The position numbers and the translations under genes were made by a program. A stretch of 64,000 nt of DNA, taken from an uncultured Lachnospiraceae bacterium (GTDB lineage: Bacteria; Bacillota; Clostridia; Lachnospirales; Lachnospiraceae). Position 1 is the stretch's first letter. Each line of letters opens with the position of its first letter. The notes below the pieces were generated by a model that had not been told where the DNA came from, did not search any database, and was given only the letters and a program-made list of their open reading frames with translations. The stretch is taken from NCBI GenBank assembly GCA_948470335.1, contig CAOKOL010000004.1, forward strand, positions 62,001 to 126,000, written 5' to 3'. Positions 19,595 through 27,545 of the stretch are shown here, one piece after another.

Positions 19595-19936
19595 ATGTAC
19601 TGTTTCACTGTCATGCACAGAAATACTCCCTTGGCTGATGTATCCGTATCCGACGATCACAAACTGGTAAGCATCAACAAACTTGTGGCTGATTCCATCA
19701 TACAGCCATTCGGCGGAAATGATCTGTCATTGGACCGGGTATATCGCTTTCTGAAAAGCCGCTGCTAGGAAGACGAACGAGTTGACTTGCCGAACATTCT
19801 GGCACAGGCGGGTCTTTCCTCCAATGAGCCGTAGAAATGGAACCGAATGACTCACGGCGTAACCTGGAAGGATTTCCTCCGGATCCGGTTTTCAGGCGAA
19901 AATCTGCGTTGGGAGAATGTAAGATGGAGAAAATAA
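19595..19936 (+). pseudogene. small unknown gene interrupted by two in-frame amber codons
   Basis: Reading from ATG 19595 (AGAGGT 9 nt upstream) the frame stays open for 113 codons except for TAG at codon 58 (19766) and TAG at codon 80 (19832), ending at TAA 19934. The text on both sides of each TAG looks like real protein (YRFLKSRC, EDERVDLPNILAQAGLSSNEP in part, THGVTWKDFLRIRFSGENL). The end overlaps the start of the next gene by 13 nt, as in a coupled pair. I do not recognise the family with certainty. Most likely it is a pseudogene with two nonsense mutations; other genes here use TAG as a normal stop, so genome-wide recoding is unlikely. Confidence 0.6.
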
Positions 19937-20187
19937 CAGATTACAGATTGTCCCCTGACGCTCTGGTTATGGCGGCCGGAAGCAGTATTGATACACAAAA
20001 GAAATTTTATGAGCACGGACAGCCCTTCTCGGCCAGCCTGGAAAGACAGGCGCTGGAGGCAGAAATCGGATTGAAGCTTAATTACCGCGCACTGCGGGAT
20101 CAGCTTCAAAAAGAACCCGCTTCCGGAGCCCTGGATGTGCTGTGGATACAACCGGAAAAGTATGAATCCCTTTTGCGGGGCGACTGA
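19924..20187 (+). CDS. unknown small protein coupled to the amber-interrupted gene
   Basis: An 87-residue soluble protein, unrecognised. The frame opens at 19837, but ATG 19924 has GGGAGA upstream and overlaps the end of the preceding frame, so it is the likely start. It is mixed charged and helical (ASLERQALEAEIGLKLNYRA), without membrane segment or Cys motif, and ends in a WIQPEKYESLLRGD tail. With the interrupted gene before it, it looks like the second member of a two-gene cassette. If the first gene is dead, this one may be a leftover. Confidence 0.6.
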   Translation: MEKITDYRLSPDALVMAAGSSIDTQKKFYEHGQPFSASLERQALEAEIGLKLNYRALRDQLQKEPASGALDVLWIQPEKYESLLRGD

Positions 20188-20220
20188 CACCTGGCATATA
20201 CATTTAAGGAGCGGGTACAT

Positions 20221-21426
20221 ATGAACACTGAACAGACACGGCAGACAAACAATCAGGACCGGAAAACTTCCCTGGCGGAGAATATCCGCGTACAAAAGGC
20301 TGCCTATGTGAAAGAACGGCTGGAACAGCAGCACGCGGAAGAGAAAGCGGCGCTGGAACAGCTTTTTCAGGAACAGAAGGTCATTGACAACATGCGGGAA
20401 TCCATGGCCGACAGCATGGGACAGACCGCCGAGACCAGGAAATATAACGAAGAATTCAAAGAACGGATCAATGCGCAGATCTATGCCATGTATGACGTCA
20501 GTCCGGACAAGCTGGAGGGCATGCGGGAATATAAAAATGCCTATTACAGAGGCTTCGCCGCTTCCTTTTTTCTGCTCTCGGTAGCGCTGACCCTGTTCTG
20601 CGGCCTGGTCTATGATTTTTCCTCTCAACTGTGCCTGCTGATGCTGGCCTGCACCGCCATAGAGGGTGCCCTTCTGGCACAGGATCAAAACCGATCGAAG
20701 CTCCTAAATCTGTTCTGCCGCGCCCTCTGTCTCCTCCTGTTTCCCCTGATGACGGCGATATTTGTCTGCTTTGAGATGGGGTATGCGGAATACGCTCTTT
20801 TCCTGCCCTATATATCCATCGGCGGTATCTGCGCGTCGGTGATCGGCACCGTCTCCTATTTTCTGTATAACCCTTACCGTCAGGTCAAGAAAAAGCTGAG
20901 CAGAGCGAAAAAGCAGATTGACGGCATTGAACGGACCGCCGAAAAGCAGGTGCGCAAAAACCAGAGGCTGCGGGTAAAGGAAGAAAAAATCGCTTTAAAA
21001 GCCCGGAAAAAAGAGGAAAAGAAATCCCAAAAAGCACTTGCGCGACAGGCGGCAAAAGAGGAAAAACAACAGAAGCGCTTGGCAAAAAAGGCGCGAGGAA
21101 AAAACCGAAAAGAAACCTTTCTGAAACATTTAGGAAAACAGAAAGCGGCTGCGGCTGATATGCCGGCATCATCCGAAGCAATGGAAAGGGCCGGACTGCC
21201 GGAAACAGCAATGACAGCCGCCCTGCCAAATACCGCAACGGCAGCGGCCCTGCCGGAAACCGCGGCAGCTGCTTTGCCGCCGAAAACACCGGAAACCATT
21301 TTCACCGCAGAAACGGCGGACAAACCAATGAACGCAGAGACCGACGGGCTGGCAGAAGCAGCCGCCGCAAAAGAACCCGATGACAGCCAGCACATCTTTC
21401 AGGGTATCGTCTATCCGGAATCCTGA
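20221..21426 (+). CDS. unknown coiled-coil membrane protein with Ala/Pro-rich tail
   Basis: A 401-residue protein of unknown role. Residues ~1-105 are charged and helical (coiled coil). Four hydrophobic segments follow at about 115-137, 139-156, 163-183 and 188-216. Then comes a very basic Lys/Arg-rich helix (about 220-305), and a low-complexity tail (about 305-390) with repeats of the type LPETAxTAALP. The ATG has GGAGCGG 9 nt upstream. It is 33 nt behind the 87-residue gene and on the same strand. The membrane core suggests a cytoplasmic-facing scaffold, but nothing identifies a function. Confidence 0.75.
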   Translation: MNTEQTRQTNNQDRKTSLAENIRVQKAAYVKERLEQQHAEEKAALEQLFQEQKVIDNMRESMADSMGQTAETRKYNEEFKERINAQIYAMYDVSPDKLEGMREYKNAYYRGFAASFFLLSVALTLFCGLVYDFSSQLCLLMLACTAIEGALLAQDQNRSKLLNLFCRALCLLLFPLMTAIFVCFEMGYAEYALFLPYISIGGICASVIGTVSYFLYNPYRQVKKKLSRAKKQIDGIERTAEKQVRKNQRLRVKEEKIALKARKKEEKKSQKALARQAAKEEKQQKRLAKKARGKNRKETFLKHLGKQKAAAADMPASSEAMERAGLPETAMTAALPNTATAAALPETAAAALPPKTPETIFTAETADKPMNAETDGLAEAAAAKEPDDSQHIFQGIVYPES

Positions 21427-21561
21427 GACACCGCATTTTATTTGACCGCCCCTTGCCAACACCATTATTTATGGTGACTGCAAAAAAGACAAAGTATTGA
21501 AACTTGAAGACACGCTCAAAGAAGAAGGGGCTATGGTTAAGAAGCCCTGGAATAAACGAAC

Positions 21562-21607
21562 AAAAAACGCGGCAGACTGCCGAACATCATTAGCTCTGCC
21601 GCGTTTT
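21562..21607 (-). terminator. terminator after the P-type ATPase gene
   Basis: AAAACGCGGCAGA (to 21576) pairs with TCTGCCGCGTTTT (21595-21607). On the minus strand it is followed by TTTTTTG, about 85 nt past the ATPase stop. It also lies 135 nt past the end of the plus-strand gene. Confidence 0.75.
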
Positions 21608-21690
21608 CCGAATCCCGTAAATATTTTTTCATAACCTTTTTTAACACTTATCAAAATCAAAACCCGGTATGCACCGTTCCGTCAGGCCGT

Positions 21691-23778
21691 CTAAGCCTCG
21701 TCCGAATCCAGCAGATTTTTCATACCGTTCAGGCTGATGGCCAGCGTGGAAATATTATGTACCAGCGCGGAAAATGTGGGCTGAATAATGCCGCTGATTC
21801 CAAGCAGGATCAGCACCGAATTGATGCCGATGATCTGACGGTAATTTTTCCGCACCCGGTCCATCAGCCTTACGCTGAGCAGCTTCAATGTCACAAGCCC
21901 GGACAGGCTGTCGGCATCAATGGTGATATCGGCAATTTCCCTGGCAATCTGAGCGCCGTCGCTGACGGCGATGCCCACATCCGCCGCCGAGAGAGCCGGC
22001 GAATCATTGATCCCGTCCCCTACCATGATAACACTGTGTCCTGCCGCCTTCTCCGTCTCCACGAACCGGGCCTTATCCTCCGGCAGAACCTCCGCGTGAT
22101 ATTCATCCACGCCGACCCTGCCCGCAATGGATCCGGCCGTCCGCTCGCTGTCCCCTGTCAGCATGATGATTCTGCAAAAGCCCGCGGATCTCAGCTTCCG
22201 CACCGCCGCTTCCGCTTCTTCCCGCAGAGGATCCTCTATGCAGATCACCGCCGCCAGTTCCCTGTCAATGGCCATATACAGATGGGAATATTCCTCCGGA
22301 AGGCTTAGGAACCTGTCCTTCATGCCATCCGGTACACGGCACCCCTCGTCCTCAAACACAAAATGATAGCTGCCTATAATGACCTTATGGCCGTCTACCG
22401 TCGAGGAAATTCCGTGAGCCACGATATACTCCACTTTTGAATGCATTTCCTCATGGGTGATCCCCCGTTCCTGCGCGGCATGAACCACCGCCTTTGCCAT
22501 AGAATGGGGAAAATGTTCCTCCAGGCATGCGGCAATACAAAGCAGGTTTTCCCTGCTTTCCCGGATAAAAGGCACGATTTCTGTCACAACCGGCCGGGCT
22601 TTGGTCAGCGTCCCCGTTTTATCAAAGAGTATGGTATCTGCCTGGGCGGTCTTTTCCAGAAATTTTCCGCCTTTTACGGTAATCTGACGGGTGCTTGCTT
22701 CCCGTATGGCCGAAAGCACGGCAATCGGTATCGCCAGCTTTAACGCACAGGAAAAATCCACCATCAGCACAGACAGCGCTTTTGACACATTCCGGGTCAG
22801 CAGATACGTAAGGGCCGTTCCCAGAAACGTATAGGACACCAGCCTGTCCGCCAGATGCTCGGCATCCCCCTCCACAGAAGATTTCAGCCGCTCCGATTCC
22901 TCAATCATACGCACAATTCTTTCGTATTTGTTAGAACCGGAGGTTTCCTTAACCTGCACGGTCAGTTCCCCTTCCTCCAGCACGGTTCCCGCATAGACAT
23001 AACCGCCTGCTTCCTTTGGCACCGGCAAAGGTTCTCCTGTCATGGATGCCTGATTGACCGCGCCGCTTCCCGCCGTTACGGTACCGTCAAAGGGAATCAC
23101 GTTTCCCATACGGATCACGATCCGGTCTCCCCTTTTCACCTGCTCCGTATCGACAAGCGTTTCCTTTCCGTCCGTCAGCAGCCATACCCTGCTGATCTGC
23201 AGCGCCATACTTCTGGCCAGATTCCCCACCGACTTTTTATGGGTCCATTCTTCCAGCACTTCTCCGATCCCCAGCAGGTACATAACGGAGCCTGCCGTCT
23301 TAAAATCCCGCCGGAGCAGAGATACGGCCACGGCCGTGCCGTCCAGAACCGCCACCTCTACCTTTCTGTCCAGCAGCGCACGGATTCCCTTCCGGATGTA
23401 TTTTGCCGACATACACGCGATCCGGAGGTCTCTGACCGGCGCAGGCAAAAACAGCTTCTGTCCCACATGAAACAGCGTTTTCCACACAAGCTTATCCCAA
23501 TACGACCTGTTTTCTTCCCTTCCCGAATTCTGCCATACATGCTCCGGCACCGACACTTTATCATAGGAAAACCGCTGCAGGAGCTTTAGCATATCCTCTC
23601 TTTTTCCCCTGTAACAGATCACCGCATCCTGTTTTCTTTCATATACCTTTGCCATCGTAACGGAAGGCTGAACCGACAGATAATACTGGAGAATATCCGC
23701 ATCTTTTAACGCTATCCGCCCGCCTGCCATATGTACCCTCATGCGGCCTTTGATCTCGTGTACGATTTTAAACTTCAC
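21691..23778 (-). CDS. heavy-metal P-type (P1B) ATPase with SCA membrane motif
   Basis: A 695-residue metal-exporting ATPase. The phosphorylation motif is DKTGTLTKARP, the actuator loop is MTGEP, and the hinge is MVGDGINDSPAL. The membrane metal site, usually CPC, is DFSCALKLAIP, so only one Cys remains, suggesting a metal other than copper. The N-terminus has no CxxC metal-binding domain; residues 1-70 are an HMA-like fold without cysteines. The start is GTG 23778, with GGAAG upstream, overlapping the end of DUF6110 by 11 nt. The operon with a Fur-like regulator suggests metal-controlled efflux. The transported metal cannot be read from the sequence. Confidence 0.9.
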   Translation of the reverse strand: MKFKIVHEIKGRMRVHMAGGRIALKDADILQYYLSVQPSVTMAKVYERKQDAVICYRGKREDMLKLLQRFSYDKVSVPEHVWQNSGREENRSYWDKLVWKTLFHVGQKLFLPAPVRDLRIACMSAKYIRKGIRALLDRKVEVAVLDGTAVAVSLLRRDFKTAGSVMYLLGIGEVLEEWTHKKSVGNLARSMALQISRVWLLTDGKETLVDTEQVKRGDRIVIRMGNVIPFDGTVTAGSGAVNQASMTGEPLPVPKEAGGYVYAGTVLEEGELTVQVKETSGSNKYERIVRMIEESERLKSSVEGDAEHLADRLVSYTFLGTALTYLLTRNVSKALSVLMVDFSCALKLAIPIAVLSAIREASTRQITVKGGKFLEKTAQADTILFDKTGTLTKARPVVTEIVPFIRESRENLLCIAACLEEHFPHSMAKAVVHAAQERGITHEEMHSKVEYIVAHGISSTVDGHKVIIGSYHFVFEDEGCRVPDGMKDRFLSLPEEYSHLYMAIDRELAAVICIEDPLREEAEAAVRKLRSAGFCRIIMLTGDSERTAGSIAGRVGVDEYHAEVLPEDKARFVETEKAAGHSVIMVGDGINDSPALSAADVGIAVSDGAQIAREIADITIDADSLSGLVTLKLLSVRLMDRVRKNYRQIIGINSVLILLGISGIIQPTFSALVHNISTLAISLNGMKNLLDSDEA

Positions 23779-24076
23779 GGTTTTCTTCCGTCACCTCTTT
23801 ATACGCTTCGCTCTCATCCTCAAATTCAGTTTCCAGGTTTGCCCGCTCCTCATTGATCTGGCATGCCTCCGCATAGATATCCTCCGCATTCTCCTGAACA
23901 CTTGTGACGGTCCTCATCACACATTCCTTCGCCCGGAGTATTGCTGCGGTTCCATGCGTATATATTTTTTTCGCATCCTTGCCGGACAAAATCCGAATGC
24001 CTGCCGTTCCGAATAACACACCCGCCGCAAAAATACCCGCTTTTTTTACGTCTGCCTTTTCTAAAACATTGAACAT
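23768..24076 (-). CDS. DUF6110-like small membrane-associated protein
   Basis: A 102-residue protein with one hydrophobic helix (about residues 12-32, KAGIFAAGVLFGTAGIRIL) and then a long acidic helical tail. It resembles the DUF6110 family, which I know as a companion of metal P-type ATPases in Lachnospiraceae; its role is unknown. ATG 24076 has AAAGGAGAG upstream. Its stop overlaps the ATPase start, so the two are translationally coupled. It may anchor or regulate the pump. Confidence 0.75.
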   Translation of the reverse strand: MFNVLEKADVKKAGIFAAGVLFGTAGIRILSGKDAKKIYTHGTAAILRAKECVMRTVTSVQENAEDIYAEACQINEERANLETEFEDESEAYKEVTEENREV

Positions 24077-24103
24077 GACAACTCTCTCCTTTTCACATTA
24101 TAA

Positions 24104-24184
24104 TCATTTGTGTTCATATCCCGTGCAAATCGTTAAAATCATACAAATCACCGCAGCCCATGCCCAAAATTTGTGATTTTTCAT
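24104..24184 (-). CDS. 26-residue membrane peptide
   Basis: A 26-codon gene with a very strong GAGGAGGGG ribosome site 8 nt before ATG 24184. The peptide is one hydrophobic helix (FWAWAAVICMILTICTGY) with short charged ends (MKNHK and EHK). It sits 27 nt before DUF6110 and is directly preceded by a family A repeat. It resembles the short TGYKHK-ending peptides often seen beside such metal pumps, but I cannot name it securely. Strong ribosome site, clean stop and operon position support it as real. Confidence 0.65.
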   Translation of the reverse strand: MKNHKFWAWAAVICMILTICTGYEHK

Positions 24185-24209
24185 ACGGCATTCCCCTCCT
24201 CTCTAATTT

Positions 24210-24355
24210 AGTTCCGCAGCTCCCCTCCCAAGCCCCCTTAAGCTGGGAGAATTTCCAGCCACTAAAGTGTCTGTAAATCCTCCCGGGGCTTGTCCGGTCC
24301 GCTGCTGTCTTCACAATTTAGTTCCGCAGCTCCCCTCCCAAGCCCGCCGGATCCC
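24210..24355 (-). repeat. family A hairpin repeat (one full copy and one fragment)
   Basis: A full copy at 24210-24310 and the first ~30 nt of another at 24320-24350, between the Fur-like gene and the 26-residue peptide. Against the copies near 18 kb the closing arms read GCAGC/GCTGC instead of GCAAC/GTTGC, and the tip reads CAC/GTG instead of CGC/GCG: both are paired changes. Same orientation relative to transcription as the others. Confidence 0.88.
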
Positions 24356-24406
24356 CTGATATCATCCAATTATAATATCGAATCCTCTGTTTTTCCATCA
24401 CTTTCA

Positions 24407-24435
24407 GGCTTATTGATAAATTCCATCAATAAGCC
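24407..24435 (-). promoter_or_regulatory. perfect hairpin across the stop codon of the Fur-like gene
   Basis: GGCTTATTGAT (24407-24417) and ATCAATAAGCC (24425-24435) are perfect 11-bp arms around 7 nt. The Fur-like gene's TGA (24428-24426) is inside one arm. No T run follows, so it is probably an mRNA processing or stability element rather than a terminator. Confidence 0.6.
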
Positions 24436-24902
24436 CTGTCCGCGGCCAGCGGGGCCTCCATCACAATTCTCACAATCTGCTGCCGGCCTATATATCCGCA
24501 TACTTTCAGCCCCTCCCGCATCACCTGATTCCACTTTTGCGCCGAAAGCCGGCAGATCGTATGGTCGTCCAGTTCAACCACACAGACCGTATCTTGGTTC
24601 TCATCCATATAAAAAGCAAGTCTGTACATGTTTTTTCTGCTGATAGCGCCGATCTCCTCCAGAAGACTGACCATCCGGTAAACAGTTGCCATACCGATTT
24701 TGATATCTTCTTCCTTCGCTTTATAATAGATTTCTTTGCAACTGGCGCACTCCTCCTGCAAGATTACATCCAGCAGCCTCTGCCTCTGCTTTGTGACCCT
24801 GCATCCCTTTTCCCTCAGCTTCTGAAAAATCTGCTCTTTCTGCATGCTTGTTCCAAAATGATTTTTATTTTCTTTTTTCTTTCGCTGTCCTGTTTCTGCC
24901 AC
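24426..24902 (-). CDS. Fur-family metal-responsive repressor, divergent C-terminus
   Basis: A 158-residue regulator. The N-terminal winged helix is clear (GCRVTKQRQRLLDVI, then IGMATVYRMVSLLEEIGAI). The C-terminal dimerisation domain lacks the usual HHxH and CxxC metal and zinc motifs; only scattered His and Cys remain, so sensing may differ from classical Fur. The frame starts at GTG 24902 with GAGGAGA upstream; an ATG at 24845, close to the usual start, has a poorer ribosome site. It is first in a probable operon with the 26-residue peptide, DUF6110 and the P-type ATPase, and its promoter carries a palindrome overlapping the -10. Confidence 0.85.
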   Translation of the reverse strand: MAETGQRKKKENKNHFGTSMQKEQIFQKLREKGCRVTKQRQRLLDVILQEECASCKEIYYKAKEEDIKIGMATVYRMVSLLEEIGAISRKNMYRLAFYMDENQDTVCVVELDDHTICRLSAQKWNQVMREGLKVCGYIGRQQIVRIVMEAPLAADRAY

Positions 24903-25017
24903 TCTTTTATGCTCTCCTCACTCCTGCATGCAGCAGGCCGAACAGATAGGTCCCCATGTCCGTCCGCCCTGTGACAAATAACACAGTCATTGCTGTAAGG
25001 CTTACAAATATTTCACT

Positions 25018-25051
25018 TAGTTAGTATAAGCTAACTATTATGGATTGTCAA
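25018..25051 (-). promoter_or_regulatory. promoter and overlapping operator of the Fur/P-type ATPase operon
   Basis: On the minus strand TTGACA (25051-25046), 17 nt and TATACT (25028-25023). The inverted repeat TAGTTAG-N6-CTAACTA (25018-25037) covers the -10. A repressor bound here would block transcription, which fits autoregulation by the Fur-like protein. It resembles metal-repressor boxes in general layout; the cognate factor is inferred. Confidence 0.75.
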
Positions 25052-25158
25052 TTACGGTTAATGAACATTTTTTCTCAATATCCATACGCCGACGCCGCGT
25101 ACAGATGATACTTGGCAAAATTTTTTCGAACTTCATGTAATCGTAAACAAGGCAGCGC

Positions 25159-25219
25159 AATCCTGCCCGGAGGGCTTTTTGTATCATAGGGAAGTTCACA
25201 GGACTTTCCTATGATACAA
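25159..25219. repeat. family C dispersed hairpin repeat, copy 1
   Basis: A ~60-bp element: CCTGCCCGGAGGGCTTTTT, then TTGTATCATAGGGAAGT with its complement ACTTTCCTATGATACAA. It lies directly behind the thrS terminator. Near-identical copies are at 36156-36215 and 60801-60862. Arm differences are paired: CATAGG/CCTATG here against CACAGG/CCTGTG at 60.8 kb. Confidence 0.85.
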
Positions 25220-25222
25220 GGG

Positions 25223-25267
25223 AAAAGGCGTTCATCCGGCCATATACGGCCGGACAGAACGCCTTTT
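25223..25267 (-). terminator. terminator of thrS
   Basis: On the minus strand AAAAGGCGTTC and TCCGGCC pair with GGCCGGA and GAACGCCTTTT, a long two-part stem 20 nt after the thrS stop. Confidence 0.9.
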
Positions 25268-25287
25268 TGTTTTTATTTCTTATATCC

Positions 25288-27039
25288 TTATTCTTCCTTC
25301 CCCAGCAGCTCCAAAAACTCTTCCATGGACTTTCCGCCCAGATCCCCTTCATCCCGTTTTCTCACGGAAACCATCCGGTTCTCCATCTCTTTCTCTCCCA
25401 CAATCAGCATATAGGGAATCTGCTTTAACTGGGCCTCTCTGATCTTATAGCCGATCTTTTCGGCACGCTCGTCCACCTCGCAGCGGTATCCGGCGCCGGT
25501 AAGCTGTTTTTCCACCTGCTTCGCGTAATCAATAAACTTATCGGAAATCGGCAGTACCCGCACCTGAACCGGCGCCAGCCACAGCGGGAATTTTCCCGCG
25601 AAATGCTCGATCAGAATACCGATAAACCGCTCGATGGAACCGAACGCCACCCGATGGATCATAATCGGGCGGTGACGCTCTCCGTCCGCTCCGATATATT
25701 CCAGCTCAAACCGCTGGGGCAGCTGGAAGTCCAGTTGGATCGTGCCGCACTGCCAGGTTCTTCCGAGCGAATCCTCCAGATGGAAGTCGATCTTAGGGCC
25801 GTAAAAAGCGCCGTCTCCCTCGTTGACCACGTAATCCAGACCCAGGTCATCCAGCGCGGAACGCAGGCCGCCTGTCGCCATTTCCCAGTCCTCGTCGCTT
25901 CCCATGGAATCTTCCGGCCTGGTGGACAGCTCCACATGGTATTTGAACCCGAACTTGGAGTACACTTCATCAATCAGCCGCACAACGCCTTTGATCTCCC
26001 CGGGGATCTGTTCCTCGGTCATGAAAATATGAGCGTCGTCCTGATTAAAGCAGCGCACCCGCATCAGACCGTGAAGGGCGCCGGATTTTTCATGGCGGTG
26101 AACCAGACCGATCTCTCCCATCCGAATCGGCAGCTCCCGGTAAGAATGAGGCTGCATCTTATACACCAGCAGGCCGCCGGGGCAGTTCATCGGCTTGATG
26201 GCAAAGTCCGTCTCGTCAATTACGGTCGTATACATATTTTCCCGGTAATGATCCCAGTGACCGGAAGTCTCCCAAAGCTGCCGGTTCAGCATCATCGGCG
26301 TGGAAATCTCCACATACCCCTCTCTGGTATGGATTTTTCTCCAGTAATCCAGCAGCAGGTTTTTCAGGATCATGCCTTTGGGCAGGAAAAAGGGGAATCC
26401 GGGGCCTTCTTCCAGCAGAGCAAACAGCTCCAGTTCTTTGCCCAGTTTTCTGTGGTCACGTTTTTTCGCTTCCTCAATCCGCTGCAGATATTCCTCCAGC
26501 ATATCTTTTTTCGGGAAGCAGGTGCCGTAGATTCTGGTCAGCATCTTGTTCTTTTCATTTCCCCGCCAGTACGCGCCCGCGACGGAGGTCAGCTTAAACG
26601 CCTTTACCGCGCTGGTATAGCTGATATGAGGGCCGGCGCACAAATCAATAAATTCTCCCTGCTGATAAAAGCTCAGCTCCGCATCCTCCGGCAGATCCTG
26701 AATCAGCTCCACCTTGTAGGGCTCGTTTTTTTCTTCCATCATCTTCAGCGCTTCCTCCCGGCTCATGGTAGAGCGGCGCAAAGGAAGATTCTCCTTGACG
26801 ATCTTTTTCATTTCCTTTTCGATCTCGTCAAAATTTTCCGCCGAAAATTCAAAATCGAACTCAAAATCATAGTAAAACCCGTCGTCGATAGACGGTCCGA
26901 TGGCGCATTTGGCCGTGGGATACAGCCGCTTTACCGCCTGCGCCAGAATATGGGATGTGGTATGCCGAAAGGCGTCCCTTCCCAGTTCTTCTTCAAATGT
27001 CAGCTCCTGCACGGAGCCGTCTTTCATGCTCACTTTCAT
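25288..27039 (-). CDS. thrS: threonyl-tRNA synthetase
   Basis: A 583-residue class II synthetase that charges tRNA-Thr. The editing domain has HTTSHILAQAV (near residue 25) and the catalytic core has motif 2 (RHEKSGALHGLMRVRCFNQDD in part) and the zinc Cys in FAIKPMNCPGG. The anticodon domain follows. The frame extends upstream to 27159, but ATG 27039 has AGGAGG 8 nt upstream. At 583 residues it is about 60 shorter than E. coli ThrS because the N-terminal TGS domain is reduced or missing, a form common in Clostridia. It is controlled by a T-box leader. Confidence 0.97.
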   Translation of the reverse strand: MKVSMKDGSVQELTFEEELGRDAFRHTTSHILAQAVKRLYPTAKCAIGPSIDDGFYYDFEFDFEFSAENFDEIEKEMKKIVKENLPLRRSTMSREEALKMMEEKNEPYKVELIQDLPEDAELSFYQQGEFIDLCAGPHISYTSAVKAFKLTSVAGAYWRGNEKNKMLTRIYGTCFPKKDMLEEYLQRIEEAKKRDHRKLGKELELFALLEEGPGFPFFLPKGMILKNLLLDYWRKIHTREGYVEISTPMMLNRQLWETSGHWDHYRENMYTTVIDETDFAIKPMNCPGGLLVYKMQPHSYRELPIRMGEIGLVHRHEKSGALHGLMRVRCFNQDDAHIFMTEEQIPGEIKGVVRLIDEVYSKFGFKYHVELSTRPEDSMGSDEDWEMATGGLRSALDDLGLDYVVNEGDGAFYGPKIDFHLEDSLGRTWQCGTIQLDFQLPQRFELEYIGADGERHRPIMIHRVAFGSIERFIGILIEHFAGKFPLWLAPVQVRVLPISDKFIDYAKQVEKQLTGAGYRCEVDERAEKIGYKIREAQLKQIPYMLIVGEKEMENRMVSVRKRDEGDLGGKSMEEFLELLGKEE

Positions 27040-27122
27040 TGTATGATTCCTCCTTTTTGTATCGAAACCGTATGATAGGCTTATGGCGCATCCGCACCGC
27101 ATACCCCCCGTTTCGCCGGGGC

Positions 27123-27433
27123 AGATTTTCCTAAATGATACAAAAAAACACCCCCACAAAGCCGCTTTCCCAGACAGCTTTATAAGGGTGCGTTATCCGC
27201 ACGGTTCCACCTTATGTTTCACTCAAAGCCCCGACAGGCCCGGCCTTTAACGCAGACATACGGCAGCACTTAACAGGCCGCTCATCTAAACAGGCCCTTA
27301 GGCGTCACAGCTTGGGAATGGTTTTCACCGGCTCGCTTCGGAAGCGGCTTTCAGCAAATGCCGCTCTCTCTGCACAGGCTGCAGCAGGCTACTCGTTTCC
27401 TTCATTGCTTTTGTGATAAAACTCTTTTATTGG
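27123..27433 (-). promoter_or_regulatory. T-box riboswitch leader of thrS
   Basis: A ~300-nt leader on the minus strand with the T-box core AAGGTGGAACCGTGCGG (27213-27197) and, after it, a terminator in which CACCC pairs with GGGTG and AAAGC with GCTTT before a T7 run (27190-27142). A likely specifier ACC (Thr) lies in the stem I segment GGTGAAAACCATTCC. Uncharged tRNA-Thr would stabilise the antiterminator. Confidence 0.9.
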
Positions 27434-27439
27434 CTTTCT

Positions 27440-27468
27440 ATTGTATAGCAGAAAACAAATTCTGTCAA
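27440..27468 (-). promoter_or_regulatory. sigma-A promoter of thrS
   Basis: On the minus strand TTGACA (27468-27463), 17 nt and TACAAT (27445-27440), directly before the T-box leader. Confidence 0.8.
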
Positions 27469-27545
27469 GAGGGCGCGGCAGGATAAAAAGCGATAAAAAG
27501 CCATATAAATAATTAAAAAACAGCTACGGAAACGGCTGAAAACAT

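Noticed and set aside
19595..19936. Genome-wide amber recoding as an explanation of the two TAGs
   Set aside because: atpD and tyrA, among others here, end in TAG at their normal C-termini, and the MttB-family part seen has no in-frame TAG.
24114..24314. 66-codon minus-strand frame through the family A repeat
   Set aside because: It is translated repeat sequence and overlaps the well-supported 26-residue gene in another frame.
27040..27159. 40-residue N-terminal extension of ThrS
   Set aside because: It covers the T-box terminator and the ribosome site of ATG 27039.
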